Source: Aphrocallistes beatrix (Eukaryota; Porifera; Hexactinellida; Sceptrulophora; Aphrocallistidae). From it: a DNA stretch of 64,000 nucleotides. The translations under genes were made by a program, and so were the position numbers. Each line of letters begins with the position of its first letter. Positions within the stretch are counted from its first letter, which is position 1. Below, piece by piece: positions 20,547-32,900 of the stretch. The stretch lies in NCBI GenBank assembly GCA_963281255.1, contig OY725502.1:3844001-3908000 (forward strand), given 5' to 3'. The notes under the pieces were generated by a model. It was not told where the DNA came from. It saw only the letters and a list, made by a program, of their open reading frames with translations, and searched no databases.

Positions 20547-21352
20547 ATGTTAAAAACGTCAACTAACAATTTGCAACATGGCAATGATGAATCAAAACTA
20601 TTGAAGGATGACGATTTACTTGCATTTGTACAAAAGACTATCCAAGAAACTTCAAAACAAATTGATCTCGAGCTCACCCCGAAAAAGGCGCCTGAAACGA
20701 TGAAAAAGCGACCCAAAACTCACACAAGGCACATCATCAATAACATGACTCGTAATGGCATGAACTACTATCCATATATGAAATGTTATCAGAAAATCCC
20801 GACCACTTATAGCCGAACCACGAACCTGAAATGTTATATGGACGAGTCTGTGAAAGCGTTGTTCCTGAGTGAAAACGATGACGAATGCACTTACCGTATA
20901 AAAAAATTCGAGAAAAAGTCCCTGAGGAAACTACGAAAGAATGCAATAAAAAGGAAAAGGTGCGTTGAGACCTAGAATTATTTTTTTGATTTATTTCATG
21001 TTGAATTTTTTGATAGATTGTCACTCTTAAAAACTGTAATAACAAATAAGGTTCTTAATTGTTTTGATGAAACAAGTTTATAATATTATTTTTTCTAAAT
21101 AAAAGTACCTAAAAATCCGTAAAATTAATATACAATACTTTTTACAGAATCAACGAACCAATCCATGGTACAGTTCCAACAGTACACAAGAAACCCTACG
21201 GCTCCAAATCTCCCTCTTCTATCCCACTAGACACAAAATTTGATGATCCTATCATTAGCAATGTTCTCGATGATCTAGTGTCAAGAGGCTCTTTCAACGA
21301 CGAATTTGAAGATCTCTTCTGCTCAACTTTCTCAGCCTCTCAAACGCTATGA
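20547..21352 (+). CDS. Unknown two-exon gene, 205-residue basic/acidic protein
   Basis: Exon 1 (20547-20959) ends at an AAAAG|GTGCGT donor, and exon 2 (21148-21352) follows a TTTTTACAG acceptor. The phase-2 join gives a clean frame. The protein has an N-terminal acidic/neutral part, a basic stretch KKAPETMKKRPKTHTRHIIN, a tyrosine-rich middle, a second basic block (KKSLRKLRKNAIKRKR, a likely nuclear signal) and an acidic C-terminal helix-like segment (DPIISNVLDDLVSRGSF, DEFEDLF). I do not recognise the family. The splice fit and downstream AATAAA support a real gene; nuclear localisation is inference. Confidence 0.65.
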
Positions 21353-21989
21353 CAACTCAGTTACAAAACTACGTCGTTTTACGTTTAGTTTAGAAGATAT
21401 GTTCTTTACGATGTACGTTTCGAAGCTCGCACGCATAGGCCTTTAACCTTAATTTCGATTTTTACTTTATGATTTTGTAAATATGCTAAGAATAATCTAT
21501 TTTGTATCATTGAATAAAATAGATTAAGACTCTACTGTCTATTAATTCTGGAGTTCAATCATGCTTGGATTTTCATATGATTTTTACATACATTTAAAAG
21601 TAGTACAGACCCGAAGGTATAAATTAGTGGCTCTACACTCTTCCTATCCATACACTTCCAATTAACTCTAATTTTGTTGGAATATTCGAATAATTATACC
21701 GAAATGTTTTTTGCCCGGGCATAAATTATCAAGACTCTTATATCGAAATCTTGGGCGTTTTTACTTATAGAGAAAGTGATAAAAATCTAGAGAAACAGAT
21801 AAATATGAGTTTATACATATATATAAGAGTCGTGATCATAATGACGTGGCATCTATTATCTTTTTGTTTTTTATATTTGAATCCAAAGTTGTAATTAAAT
21901 TGAACATTTTAAAATGATAAATATGAATTACAATTCATTACATTTCCATTTCGATAGTATTTGTATGTGCAGACTTTCAATTAACGCCA
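21353..21989. other. Intergenic between unknown gene and SMIM14
   Basis: Contains the upstream gene's 3' end and the SMIM14 promoter/5' UTR. No other feature was recognised. Confidence 0.5.
21513..21518 (+). terminator. Candidate polyadenylation signal
   Basis: AATAAA about 160 bases after the stop of the unknown two-exon gene. Confidence 0.5.
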
Positions 21990-22289
21990 ATGGATGAGTG
22001 TGAATGTATTTGTTCGTATATTCGGGCCATGAGCCGGATAATGCAAATGATTTCTTCAAGCGATGGCTACTGTACCCAGGACCAATGCTACCCTACATCC
22101 ACCTTAACAACGCAGAATGAGGAAGGGAATGCATTGTTTCAGCCGCAGAATATTAGTATTTTTGCTGTGCTCATTTTCTGGATAATTTTTACTTTTTATT
22201 ATTTCCTTTTTGTAAGACCAAGTATTCGCTCCAGAAAGATTCCCAATTCCAATCAAGATTATCGTCGAGACAATGAAGGGATCATGTAG
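21990..22289 (+). CDS. SMIM14: Small integral membrane protein 14
   Basis: Intronless, 99 residues, the same length as human SMIM14. The cysteine-rich N-terminus CECICSYIRAMSRIMQMISS followed by YCTQDQC matches human [20 protein letters not shown] and YCTDTEC. One transmembrane helix (about residues 54-74, FAVLIFWIIFTFYYFLFVRP) ends in the family's FxxRP motif, and a short polar tail follows. SMIM14 is an ER membrane protein of poorly defined function. The conserved cysteines suggest a metal-binding or disulfide-bonded lumenal/cytosolic knot (inference). Confidence 0.9.
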   Translation: MDECECICSYIRAMSRIMQMISSSDGYCTQDQCYPTSTLTTQNEEGNALFQPQNISIFAVLIFWIIFTFYYFLFVRPSIRSRKIPNSNQDYRRDNEGIM

Positions 22290-22499
22290 CTGCGGTTTTC
22301 TATGATGTCCGTTTAATTTTCATATTCATATTTTTCCTAATTGTATTTGAGTATTTAACATAAAATGCTACTATTCATACGTATCAATTAAACTTGTTCT
22401 CAATTGTCAACAATGAGTTTCATGTGGTCGTGTTTCTACACATTGTACTGTAATGAATTTTACAAGCTGTTTTTCTCGGTTGCATGTTAACCAGCAAAC

Positions 22500-22505
22500 A
22501 ATAAA
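22500..22505 (+). terminator. Candidate polyadenylation signal of SMIM14
   Basis: AATAAA about 210 bases after the SMIM14 stop. Confidence 0.45.
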
Positions 22506-22824
22506 CTAGGCATCAACAATTTTATCAAATTGATAGCAATACTTATCAAACTATTGTTTTAATATAATTCTCTTTCTAAATGATGTCATATTTGTAAGGA
22601 AATTTAGTTTTGATGGCATTTACTTATATTCTAATTATATAATATTGTCTTATATTCAATATGAGGCAACCGTTATATCATATTTAAATTAATATTCTGA
22701 TTGGCTCAACTGGGTATTAAAAGGGAAGAAATTTGATGCTCTGTCTGTATGCATTACTTTACTAGTATTGTTCTTGTTTAAAGGGCCTGATTATCTTCTA
22801 AAAGTTTATTTTATTTTTTAACGT

Positions 22825-22857
22825 ATGATCATCTTGAAAAAGAACAATGGCATCCAA
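22825..22857 (+). other. Candidate first coding exon of the giant ankyrin gene (tentative)
   Basis: The 4514-codon frame has no in-frame ATG near its start (the frame opens at a GTG, and the first internal ATG is about 100 codons in), so an upstream exon is expected. This 33-base stretch starts ATGATCATCTTG and ends at a consensus-like CCAA|GTAAGTTA donor in phase 0. It would join in frame to an acceptor at 23946-23947 (GCTAAG). This is the only plausible pairing I found; the more obvious acceptor at 23923-23924 is out of phase with it. Confidence 0.25.
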
Positions 22858-22891
22858 GTAAGTTAATAAATTGAAAGAATGAACTTCTAAT

Positions 22892-23024
22892 CAGGGTTGG
22901 ATCCAGCCCTGCATCTCAGAGGGGGAAGGGATGCTGCTGTAGGGCTGAATAGACTCCCGGACCTAAGAGGGGAAAAGAGGTCAAAATATTTTCAGGAGGA
23001 GGGGGGAACTAGATAGGATCCCTG
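22892..23024. mobile_element. Non-autonomous hAT-type MITE, 133 bp
   Basis: Starts CAGGGTTGGATCC and ends GGATCCCTG, with a perfect 8-bp target duplication CTTCTAAT at 22884-22891 and 23025-23032. The interior is G-rich on this strand. It is probably inside the first intron of the giant gene or its 5' flank. Confidence 0.92.
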
Positions 23025-23367
23025 CTTCTAATACAATTTTGACGCAACCACGGTTAGAGACGGTTCATATGCCATAATTTTTCTCTGATGGAAATTTAAA
23101 ATAAAAGTTGTCTCTTGCCACTAACACTAGTCGTTGGTGTTAACATACTCACCATTGTACATACCCTTAGTTTGTATTTGATTATGATACTTCCTTATAT
23201 CCCAATATTTAGTACTCCCTCTCTCCAAATCCCCAAAACTACACCTCAATCTGGACATGTTCGTGACCTTAATTTGCCTTCAGGTATTGCTCATTTATCT
23301 TTGATATATTATACATAATATACTTAACAAGCAAGTAAATATCCTTGCTATTAATGGATTAATGTAT

Positions 23368-23609
23368 ACAAGCGCGCTTTGCTTGCTTGTGTTGCGCGGC
23401 TGGCGAACACCATGTGTCCGCCGGAGGCTCCCTTTGGCACCTAAGCTCACATTTTGATTAATTATAAGCTAGATAACATCTCTAAATACATCTGTCTTAC
23501 TGTTACAATCGATATCACTCGAAAATCACCGAATTTGCCAATTTGTAATTCTTTTTTTGACACAAAATGTCCGCCAGTCCCGCAGCACAAGCAAGCGAAG
23601 CGAGCTTGT
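23368..23609. repeat. Foldback element with GC-rich ~41-bp imperfect arms
   Basis: The arm at 23368-23408 (ACAAGCGCGCTTTGCTTGCT start) is the imperfect inverse of 23569-23609. The arms are GC-rich against a very AT-rich core and flank. I could not define a target duplication. It lies about 320 bp before the giant frame. Confidence 0.7.
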
Positions 23610-23929
23610 TTAATATATTTACTGTTAGTTTTCTATAGTGGCGAAGTTAAAATTTAATATGGTGTGGCAAAAAAGTTTTATGATTGTTTTCATATGATTT
23701 CATTGTACAAAAAAATGTGATCTTAAGAAAGATCACTTGCTAATCTAATATTTAATATTTAAATGTGTCCTATTTATATTTTTTATTGCTGGTTGTCAGT
23801 GCTTCTGACAGATAAAGATAAATTAGTTTAAGTTATTCTAAAATTGGTGGCAAATCCAGCCAGAATTGGATATATTCTATCTATATCCTAACATAATAAT
23901 GGAGATGACTAATTTATGTTTTAGAATTC

Positions 23930-26900
23930 GTGTTTACTTTAGCTAAGAAAACTACAACTGAAAATAATGTCGCTGAAGTTTTGAATAATGGAAAACTCTT
24001 TTATTACCACCACCATCATTACTCTATATTTAAAGTACCTCGGAATAAATATGGTATATGCTCACTCTTAAAAAGAAAGGATATTTTGATACAGTTATTT
24101 GATGAGCTAGATGTTAAGGTCTTGAAGCCTAATGACACGGAGTATACGTTCTATTCCGATTTATCTTTGATTATCGGTAATGAAAACTCTTATAATTCGG
24201 GAATTAAATTCATATCTGGCCAAACAATGACAAAACTAATATTTCATTTGGGAAAAAGAGACTGGAGCTCTCACTCTAACGATATCCCATTCATGTCTTT
24301 AGAAGCTTTCCTTCACTATCTCGTATCTTTTTCTATTAATGCTACAATGATAACCGCAATAATGAGCGACTGTATTATTGATTGGAGTTACATTGATGAT
24401 AAAGGCAATTCCTTCATTCACGCCACTTGTTTGTTAGAATCTAACGATATTCTTGCTAAGGACATTATCAACAAGGTGTTGGATAAACTACCTAATTTAA
24501 TAAACCATTATAACCAACAAGATCAAACTCCCCTAGCCTTGCTTTTGAGCAAAAATAACCCAAATATTCAATTAATCGATTTTTTGATAGAAAAAGGAGC
24601 ATCTTTATTCACTGATAAAAACGATTATAATATAATTCCTGGACAATTTATCATTAGTTTACAAGATGATAAAAGTGATAATATGGGTGAAGTGGTTATT
24701 GCATACGAAATTGTCAAAGGAGCTATAAAAAACCTTTACACAAGCACATACTTGATATTTAGCAGTAGCTCAGGAAAGCATACAATAACTCAAAAAATCC
24801 AAGAAGATTCTGAAAACTTGAAACAATGTTTTCTGCAGAGGTTCGACGCTTTAATAAAAACTAATTGTCCTCAAATAATCGATTACGTTTTTGATTCCAA
24901 AAATAAATTATTATCAGAGCCGGATAGAGAGTCATTGTTACATTTAACTGTTAGAACTGCTACTCCTCCCTTATTACGACATATTCTCAAATATGTTAAG
25001 AGATGGGATGTTGTTGATAACAGTAACTACAATTTTCTTCATACAGCGATTAATTGTAAGAAATTTGATAATCTCAACGTTTTGCTCAACACCATCCCAA
25101 CTTATCGTCTTAAAATATTAATGAATACTCCTAATGACGGGAATATGGTTCCATTTAATATGATGCTCAACGAACCAATATCTTACGAAAGTATATCCAT
25201 TGCATTAGGTAAGGAATGCGTTGATGTAAAAGGTAACAACTTCATTCATATCGCAATAGAAAAGGGAAAATTCGAATGTCTTCGATATCTCGTTGCGAAT
25301 GCAGATAAAAAATGTGTTTTGTTGGAGAATATATCTGGTGTCACTCCATTACAACTTGCTATTACCAAATCCTGTATCGACTCAGTAAAGTTATTGCTTG
25401 AGTGTTCAATTGAACTTTTGGACCATGAAAATAGGTTAGGGTGTAATTACTTACATTCTTCGATTATCCATTATAATTTTACCATCTTTAAAATGGTATT
25501 AGCAGAAGTATTGAAGTTTGACAAAGATCATACTGAAAACAAATTGATTAATAGAAACACCCGCTATACACAAGAAGAACAATCTTACAGCAATTATCCC
25601 ACGCCTTTTCTACTCAGTATTCAACATAATAAATTCGATGCTACTGAGTTGTTAGTTACCGAAGGAGTTGATATTGAAAAATCAGATAATCACAGGAAAA
25701 ATGTTTTTCATTATTTATTAGAGTATTGTAAAACACAAGATTATTTGACAAGAGTATTAAATCTTAGAATAAATAAAAGAAATTATATTGGTTTACAACA
25801 GACTGCTAAGATTCAAGATGTGGAGATTGAACAGAATAGCATTTTATTTTTTTTCTCTCAAAATGGTGATTTTGACTCTTTCAAAAGGTGCTTTCAAGCT
25901 CTATCTTTAAACAATATATTCAGGGTAAACACAGAAGGTGACACTATTTTACAAACAGTACTTAATATAAACAATGTATTCATTGGATATCTATTTCTTC
26001 AACTTTCTCAACTATCTAAAACATATGCTAAAGATGTAATGGATTTTATAAATTCCGCTAACCATCAAGGTGAAACCGCCTTATCTCAAGCTGTACGAAA
26101 TTTACTGCATTCGTACGTTAAGGAAATTCTTGATTTAGGAGCTGATATTCACACCATTTACCGAAATAATAATACCATTCTTCATATTGCGATTAACACA
26201 AATGATTCCGAAATGATTAGCATTTTGTTAAACTGCCCTGAAATTAATACGTTATTATGTAAAAAGAATGATAGTGGTGAGCTACCAATGATTCAACTCA
26301 TTAAGAGTGGGAAGGGGAGTGTCACTACTAATATTAAGGAAATTAAAGGAGGTAAATTACTCCATTATGCTGTTCAAATAAACGATATTTCTATTCAGAA
26401 CAGTCTATTTGGCCAAATAAAAATCAAATCTGAGATGAAAGTTAAAGCTAAAGATGGCAAAACTCCTTTCCATTATGCAATAATCTTCCAAAATATCCAT
26501 GCCATAAGAACTTTGATCAAACACGATGTTGATATATTGGTCCCAGATGATGATGGAAAAACAAGTATTCATCTCGCCATTGATGTAAAGAATGAAGGAA
26601 TATGGACTCTGATTTTTCAAAATTTGAGCACTCGTAAAAATAAAGTAGAAATCATTGATATACGATGCTTTAGTCAGATTAATCTTTTCCAATATTCTAT
26701 TCTCCAAAATTTTTTGCCAGCAGTCAGAGATATTTTAACATTGAAACCTAATCTATTCCCTTCTCATCCACAAAACAACACTATCATCCATCTAGCTGCA
26801 GAGACTCCAGAACTTACATCTATCCTATTACATCTCCTTCAGGAAATTAACACAGACGATTTGAACAATTTGCTTCAGAGTACCAACGAGGGACAATTGC

Positions 26901-29900
26901 GACCTCTACATCATGCTATCATCTGTAATAATACCCAAGCATTGAAAATATTTGAAACGTGCGATAAAGGAAAGCATAATTTTCAGATTGCTGTTCCTTT
27001 TAAGGGGAAATTAACTTTTTTCTCTCCAAAATTTCAAAATAAACTTCTCTTAGGCAAATACTTCCCTTCACATCCCAATGCTTCTAAGGAAGCAAAATTC
27101 CTATTTGGATATAGAGTCGAATCTCCCAATGAAAAATTACTAATTTTAACCGATATACCTGAATTAAAAACTACCAAGATTTTTCAGCCATCTAGTATAC
27201 AAGAAGTACGCAAGGTTGATGAAGCAGAACTTAAACTATTACTCAAAGTTGCTAGTGTTGATGTTATAATATATGCAATCAGGATAAATATCATTGATAT
27301 TAGCTCTAGGTTTTCAAATGGAGCCACAATACTACACCTTGCTGCCAAATTCGGATCTTGTCAAGTTCTAAACTATTTTCTCACCTATAAGGGTAGTGAT
27401 GCGCATCATAATGTATTAACATTAAATAGAGAACGGAACTCAATTGTATACTATGCTCTACAAAATATTATTGATGAGGTTTTCCAATTAATTTGTGAAC
27501 ATGTTTTTGATTTTTGCAAGAGGGAAAAGAAATTTAACTTCTTCGATATTCCTAATTCTAATGGAAAGAGATTGCTAGGTATATGTTTAGAAATGGACAA
27601 ATTAGCACCGTTTGAAATTCTTTCGAAGAAATTCAAAGTTGAATTGATGTACAAAGATGAAGATGGATCAACCCTTCTTCACAAGATAATTCAAAGTCAA
27701 TTTTGCGACAAATTCATTTCACCATTTCTTGAATCGTTAGAAGAGAGATACGATCTTGCAAAGATCAGAGAATATCTGGGATGCGTAACTAAAGGTTGTA
27801 ACGCTTTGCATTTGATAGCTTTAAATAATAAAATATCTTTATTATCAATCTTAATGGACAAGTTTAAAAATTATTTTCTCGTTCTCGTTAATTCTCAAAC
27901 GAATAAAAATCGTTTAACACCTCTACACTTAACCTCAAGAAATGAAGACATAAAAATGACTCGTATTTTACTTGAAAATGGCGCGAAACCGAATATCATA
28001 GATTGTGAAGGTAAAACTCCCCTCCATTATGCAGCATCTAGCAAAAATCAAACTGATGAATTGATTGTTATGCTATTGAATTCCCTTAGCTCGTTACTAA
28101 CTGTGAAGGATAACAGAGGCCGAACCCCAGTATTTTATGCTGTAACCGAAAATAATGTTATCGCACTTGAAGCATTAATGACTCGTGATAGAGACCTTCT
28201 CGACACAGACAATGATGGAAAGACTATAATACACTTTTCTATTGAAATGAAAGAAAAGAAAATTTGGGAAATATTGTTTTCAAAGCTTAAGGCCAGCATC
28301 ACCAGGGGAAACCTCCCAGTATCACATCTCTTTAACCTTCTCCAATACTCTATGATTGGAAATAATTCGATTGCTTTCACTGACCTACTTAGCCTTACCA
28401 GTCAAATTGAAATCACAGACACACATTTTATTAAGTTAATTGCAACACTGATTAGTTCAAATTCCCAAAGCTCGTTCCTTGTAACATTGATTGCGCATGT
28501 TAATAAATTCCCCAATTACATAGATCGTTTCTTCTGTCCTAAATCCCTTAATAATTTCGAACCTCCATTACAATTAGCTATCCGGAATTCAAACAGTTTA
28601 GCGATTCGCGTTTTGTTGGGCGAGAATATTCCATTAGCGTTCCCAATCGAAGGAGGACAAACGTCCCTTTACTCACAAAATAATCCTGAAACCCTTATCA
28701 TGGGTCAGTACATTAAGAAGTCTACTGACTTTTTAATTGGTTATAAAATTCGATCAGATAGTTCATATCTGTTAGTCACACTACCAGATTTTACTAATAC
28801 AAATATTTACAGCTCCCGAGAGGTGTTAGAATTGAAAAAACTGACAAAGAATAGCATTATTAAACTTCTGCAGTGCAATAGTATTGAACCGATCAATTCT
28901 CAGATGGATAAGATTAAAATGACCCCTAATATTGAAATAATATATCTTGCGGCAGAACATGGGTCCATTCTGGTATTAAAGTATTTACTTTCAAATCCAG
29001 ATAACATTAAATTTGTTCTAAAGCAAATATTGTTTTACGCAATACTAAATAAAAACAAGGAATCTTTTAAAATGGTTTGCAATTTTCTCGTTAACAAGAA
29101 AGCATTTGATGTGTTCAGTGCTACTAATGATGAGAACAAGAGAATTATTGAAGTTTGCTTGGAAAGAGATGACTATATTCTATTCTGCTTTCTGCTTAAA
29201 TCAGAATTTAAAGTTGAATTGAGTTTTATTGATGCAAAAGGCTATACTTTATTCCACAAACTCGTTCTCCTAAAAAGGGATCTGAAATTTCTTGAAGAAT
29301 TCCATGAGGCCTTCCCACATGACTCGAAAAAAAGATTCATAGACTATCCAGCTGGTCAGTCTAAACTAACTGCTTTACACCTTGCAATTCTTGAAAATCA
29401 GCCAAATCTTGTTAATTTTATGTTGAGGGAGAATTACGATGTAAATGCCAAAACAAACTGTGGAAACAGTCCCTTACATTTGGCTATTTTGTATAACTCT
29501 CTCGATATAACGAAATCTATCCTTGAAACTGTTTCTAATAAAGTATTGTTTAATGAACAAAACAAAAATGGATTCACACCCTTGCATATTGCAATACAGA
29601 ATGCTAATATCGAGATAATAGCACTATTACTAGGTAAGAGGACTATTAGACTAGATTTATATGATATTCTGGGTCGAAGCGTGCTTCATCATGCTGTATT
29701 GATACAAGAAATCGACCTTAGCACTCAAATATTATCATTCTTCCTCAGGAAATCGAATTTATTCCAAATTGAGGATAAGCAGGGGCAAACAGTACTGCAT
29801 TATTCGGTTATTCACGATAACTTAGATGCTCTAAATTTATTGCTTGAAAATTGTGATTGCAACATTTTATTCATTAGAGATAAAAGCAAAAATACAATTT

Positions 29901-32900
29901 TTCATTACTCCATTGAGATCAAAACAGTTTCTATATGGAAAGCAATCTTTGAGAATTTGAAACATTGTAAAAAATCCACATCAATAATTGATGTAAATAG
30001 CTTCAAGACATCCCTACTAGTATATTCTATTGAGCAGAACAATTTAACTGCTTTCCAAGATATTCTCTCACTGAATCCAAATTTAAACGCGACTGCTAAA
30101 GAAGGAAATACTCTTCTCCATTTAGCTGCATTATCTCCTGAAACCCAACATATCCTCAATTCACTTTTACATTATTTGAGTGAACATCAGCACGAAAAAG
30201 CGCAAGACATAACTTGTTCTCAAAATAACGATAATTTGGCTCCATTCCATCTTGCAATACTTCATAATAATATCCCCGCAATCGACATTTTTCTAAGATA
30301 CGATGTACCTTTAGTATTTTATGATAAACTTAGTAGTCAATATACGATTTGTTCGAAAGACTCTCCTCTTAAGTTGCACTTATGCAGGAATAATAGTAAT
30401 TTACTTATCGGATACAAGGTAATAGATCAAGTTTCTTCCAACAAAATCATTTATTGGATTTTGACAGAAATTCCCAAATTGAATCCAAAGGCCCTCAAGT
30501 ATCGTAGCAGAGAAATATACGAGCTTACAACAATATCTGAACATCATGTCCAGACTATTCTTAAATATCCAAGTCCTGAACCAATACTTACATTTTTACA
30601 CACAAAACTCATTCCAGAAACTTTACAGTTTACGAATAATTGTAACATACTACACCTTGCAGCCAAGTTTGGTTCAATTGAAGTTGTCTCAGAACTCAGT
30701 AAATCAATGCAATTTGAAGAACTCGATCAAAATATGGAAACAGTGCTATTCTACGCACTTGAAAATGGTGATATTACAATTTTACAATTTCTTTTGACAA
30801 AAATATCAGAGAATACGTCCAAAACATCAAGCATTATTAATAATGAGAATGCTTCTGGAAAACGAATTATAGAAGTAGCTATTGATATGAATTACTTTGA
30901 AGCTTTTGAGTGTTTATTAAAACGAGATTTTCAGGTTGAATTAACTTATCGAAATAAGAATGGTTTGACACTATTACATAAGATTATTCAAGACAAAAAG
31001 GAAACTAGTTTTTTCCAAGCACTACTCGAAGAGATCAAAGCTAGAAACCCGGAATTCCTGAATGAATACATTAACTCACCCAAACATAGTTCAAAGGAAA
31101 CTGCTTTACATCTTTGTTTACGCCATAAACAAAGAGAAATGCTGAACATTCTTTTGAATCTTAACCCCAATTTCTCATGCGAAGATGAAAACAAAGATAC
31201 GCCATTGCATTACGCCATAAAGTTAAATATCTACGTTGATCTGATTCTTAATTCCATCAAAAAATTGGAAGGTGACAATTTATCTTTGATCAATGCGGTA
31301 AACAATAAGAAATTAACACCACTCCATCTAGCTATAATTAACCATGACCAACCTAGCGCAGAGCTACTTCTAAACAAAAGGGCGAATTTATACGCGATTG
31401 ACACAGGAAAGAAATCCATGCTACATTATGCGGTTGAAATTGAATATAATATTTTTTGTCAAAGTGTGATTAAATTTCTTTTTCAATTTGAACAAGATCA
31501 TCCTTCACTCGACAATGACCTACTGCATATGCAAGATAATGCAGGGTCGACAGCTTTGCATATGACTGTGAAAAAGTCAAAAACAAGCACTACCAAACTT
31601 CTAATTCAGCAAAATCCTAATTTAATGCTAAAGGATGATGAAGGTAAAACAGTTCTTCATCATTCTGTTTGTAATGATAACCCAGATATTGTTGACTTAC
31701 TCATGGATTACATTGTTAAAACAGATACGCAGGCAATCAATATACAAGATTCTCAAGGCAATACACCATTGCATTTAGCTATTAGTCTGGATAGACAATA
31801 TTCACTGCCAAAATTGCTGGCGATGAATCCTGCCCTTGATCTCAAGAATGAGTTGGGACTAACTTTACTTCATCTTGCTGTAGTACAGAGTGAAGAAGTA
31901 TTTGATCAAGTATTGAAAGCTATTGAAGATAAAGTACAATCTTCCCGTTCTGATATCAGTCATTACCTTCAGGCATTGAATAATGAGCAGCTACCACCTC
32001 TTCATCACGCAATAATGTGTGCTACCAATATTGAATTAGTAAAAAAGCTGAAAGAAAAAGGAGCTAAACTAAATTATGAGGATGGCACAGGAATCATATC
32101 TTTATTTGCTGGCAAAGGTGGTTTAGATTTAGAAATTGTCAAAGTCAAAAGGAACATGTTGATGAAAAGAATCAGGAGTTCTAATCATTTTGTTGGTTTT
32201 AAAATGAATAAAATTCCATATTGGATATTAACTGAATTGCCTACCATGGATGTGATACTAATAGAAAAAGTTGAAATCAACTACGAAACAGTGAATACGC
32301 CATTGAATTATACTGATACATTTATGATTAATCTTATAAAATGTGAATGCATTGAACCAATCAAGATGGCAATTGAAAAGAAACTTGTAAATGATCGTGA
32401 AAAGGAAAAGGGAGGTAACAGGCTTTTAAACTTCGCTAGTAAGAATGGTGGCTCTGCAGTTGTGATAAACTTCATAAAAAGTACATCACTCACATTGGAA
32501 GTAATGTGCTCATGGATAGAGAGTAGCGTTTCAAATCTAGAATCATTGAAAATCATTTTTGAATCCATCCCTGATTATCACTATGATTCAATTATCAAAG
32601 ATTCGAGCGAATTATCCGGAGAAGATTTGAAGAGAAACAAGATTGCCATTGCGTTAAGCAACGCATTACTATCTTGTTTGAAGAACAAATCCATCGAAAT
32701 ATTTACCTTTTTGTTGTCGAAGAATTTATGCCTAAACATGCAATACGGTAATGGTAGGGATACTTTACTTCACTCAATGATTAGGCAAGGTGAGAGCGAA
32801 GACTTTATCACTTTATTCTTGGATAAAGTTAAAGAATACGAGAATGATAGAAATAAAAAACTTCTGATTGATGGTGAGCCCTTAATTGATGCACAAAACT

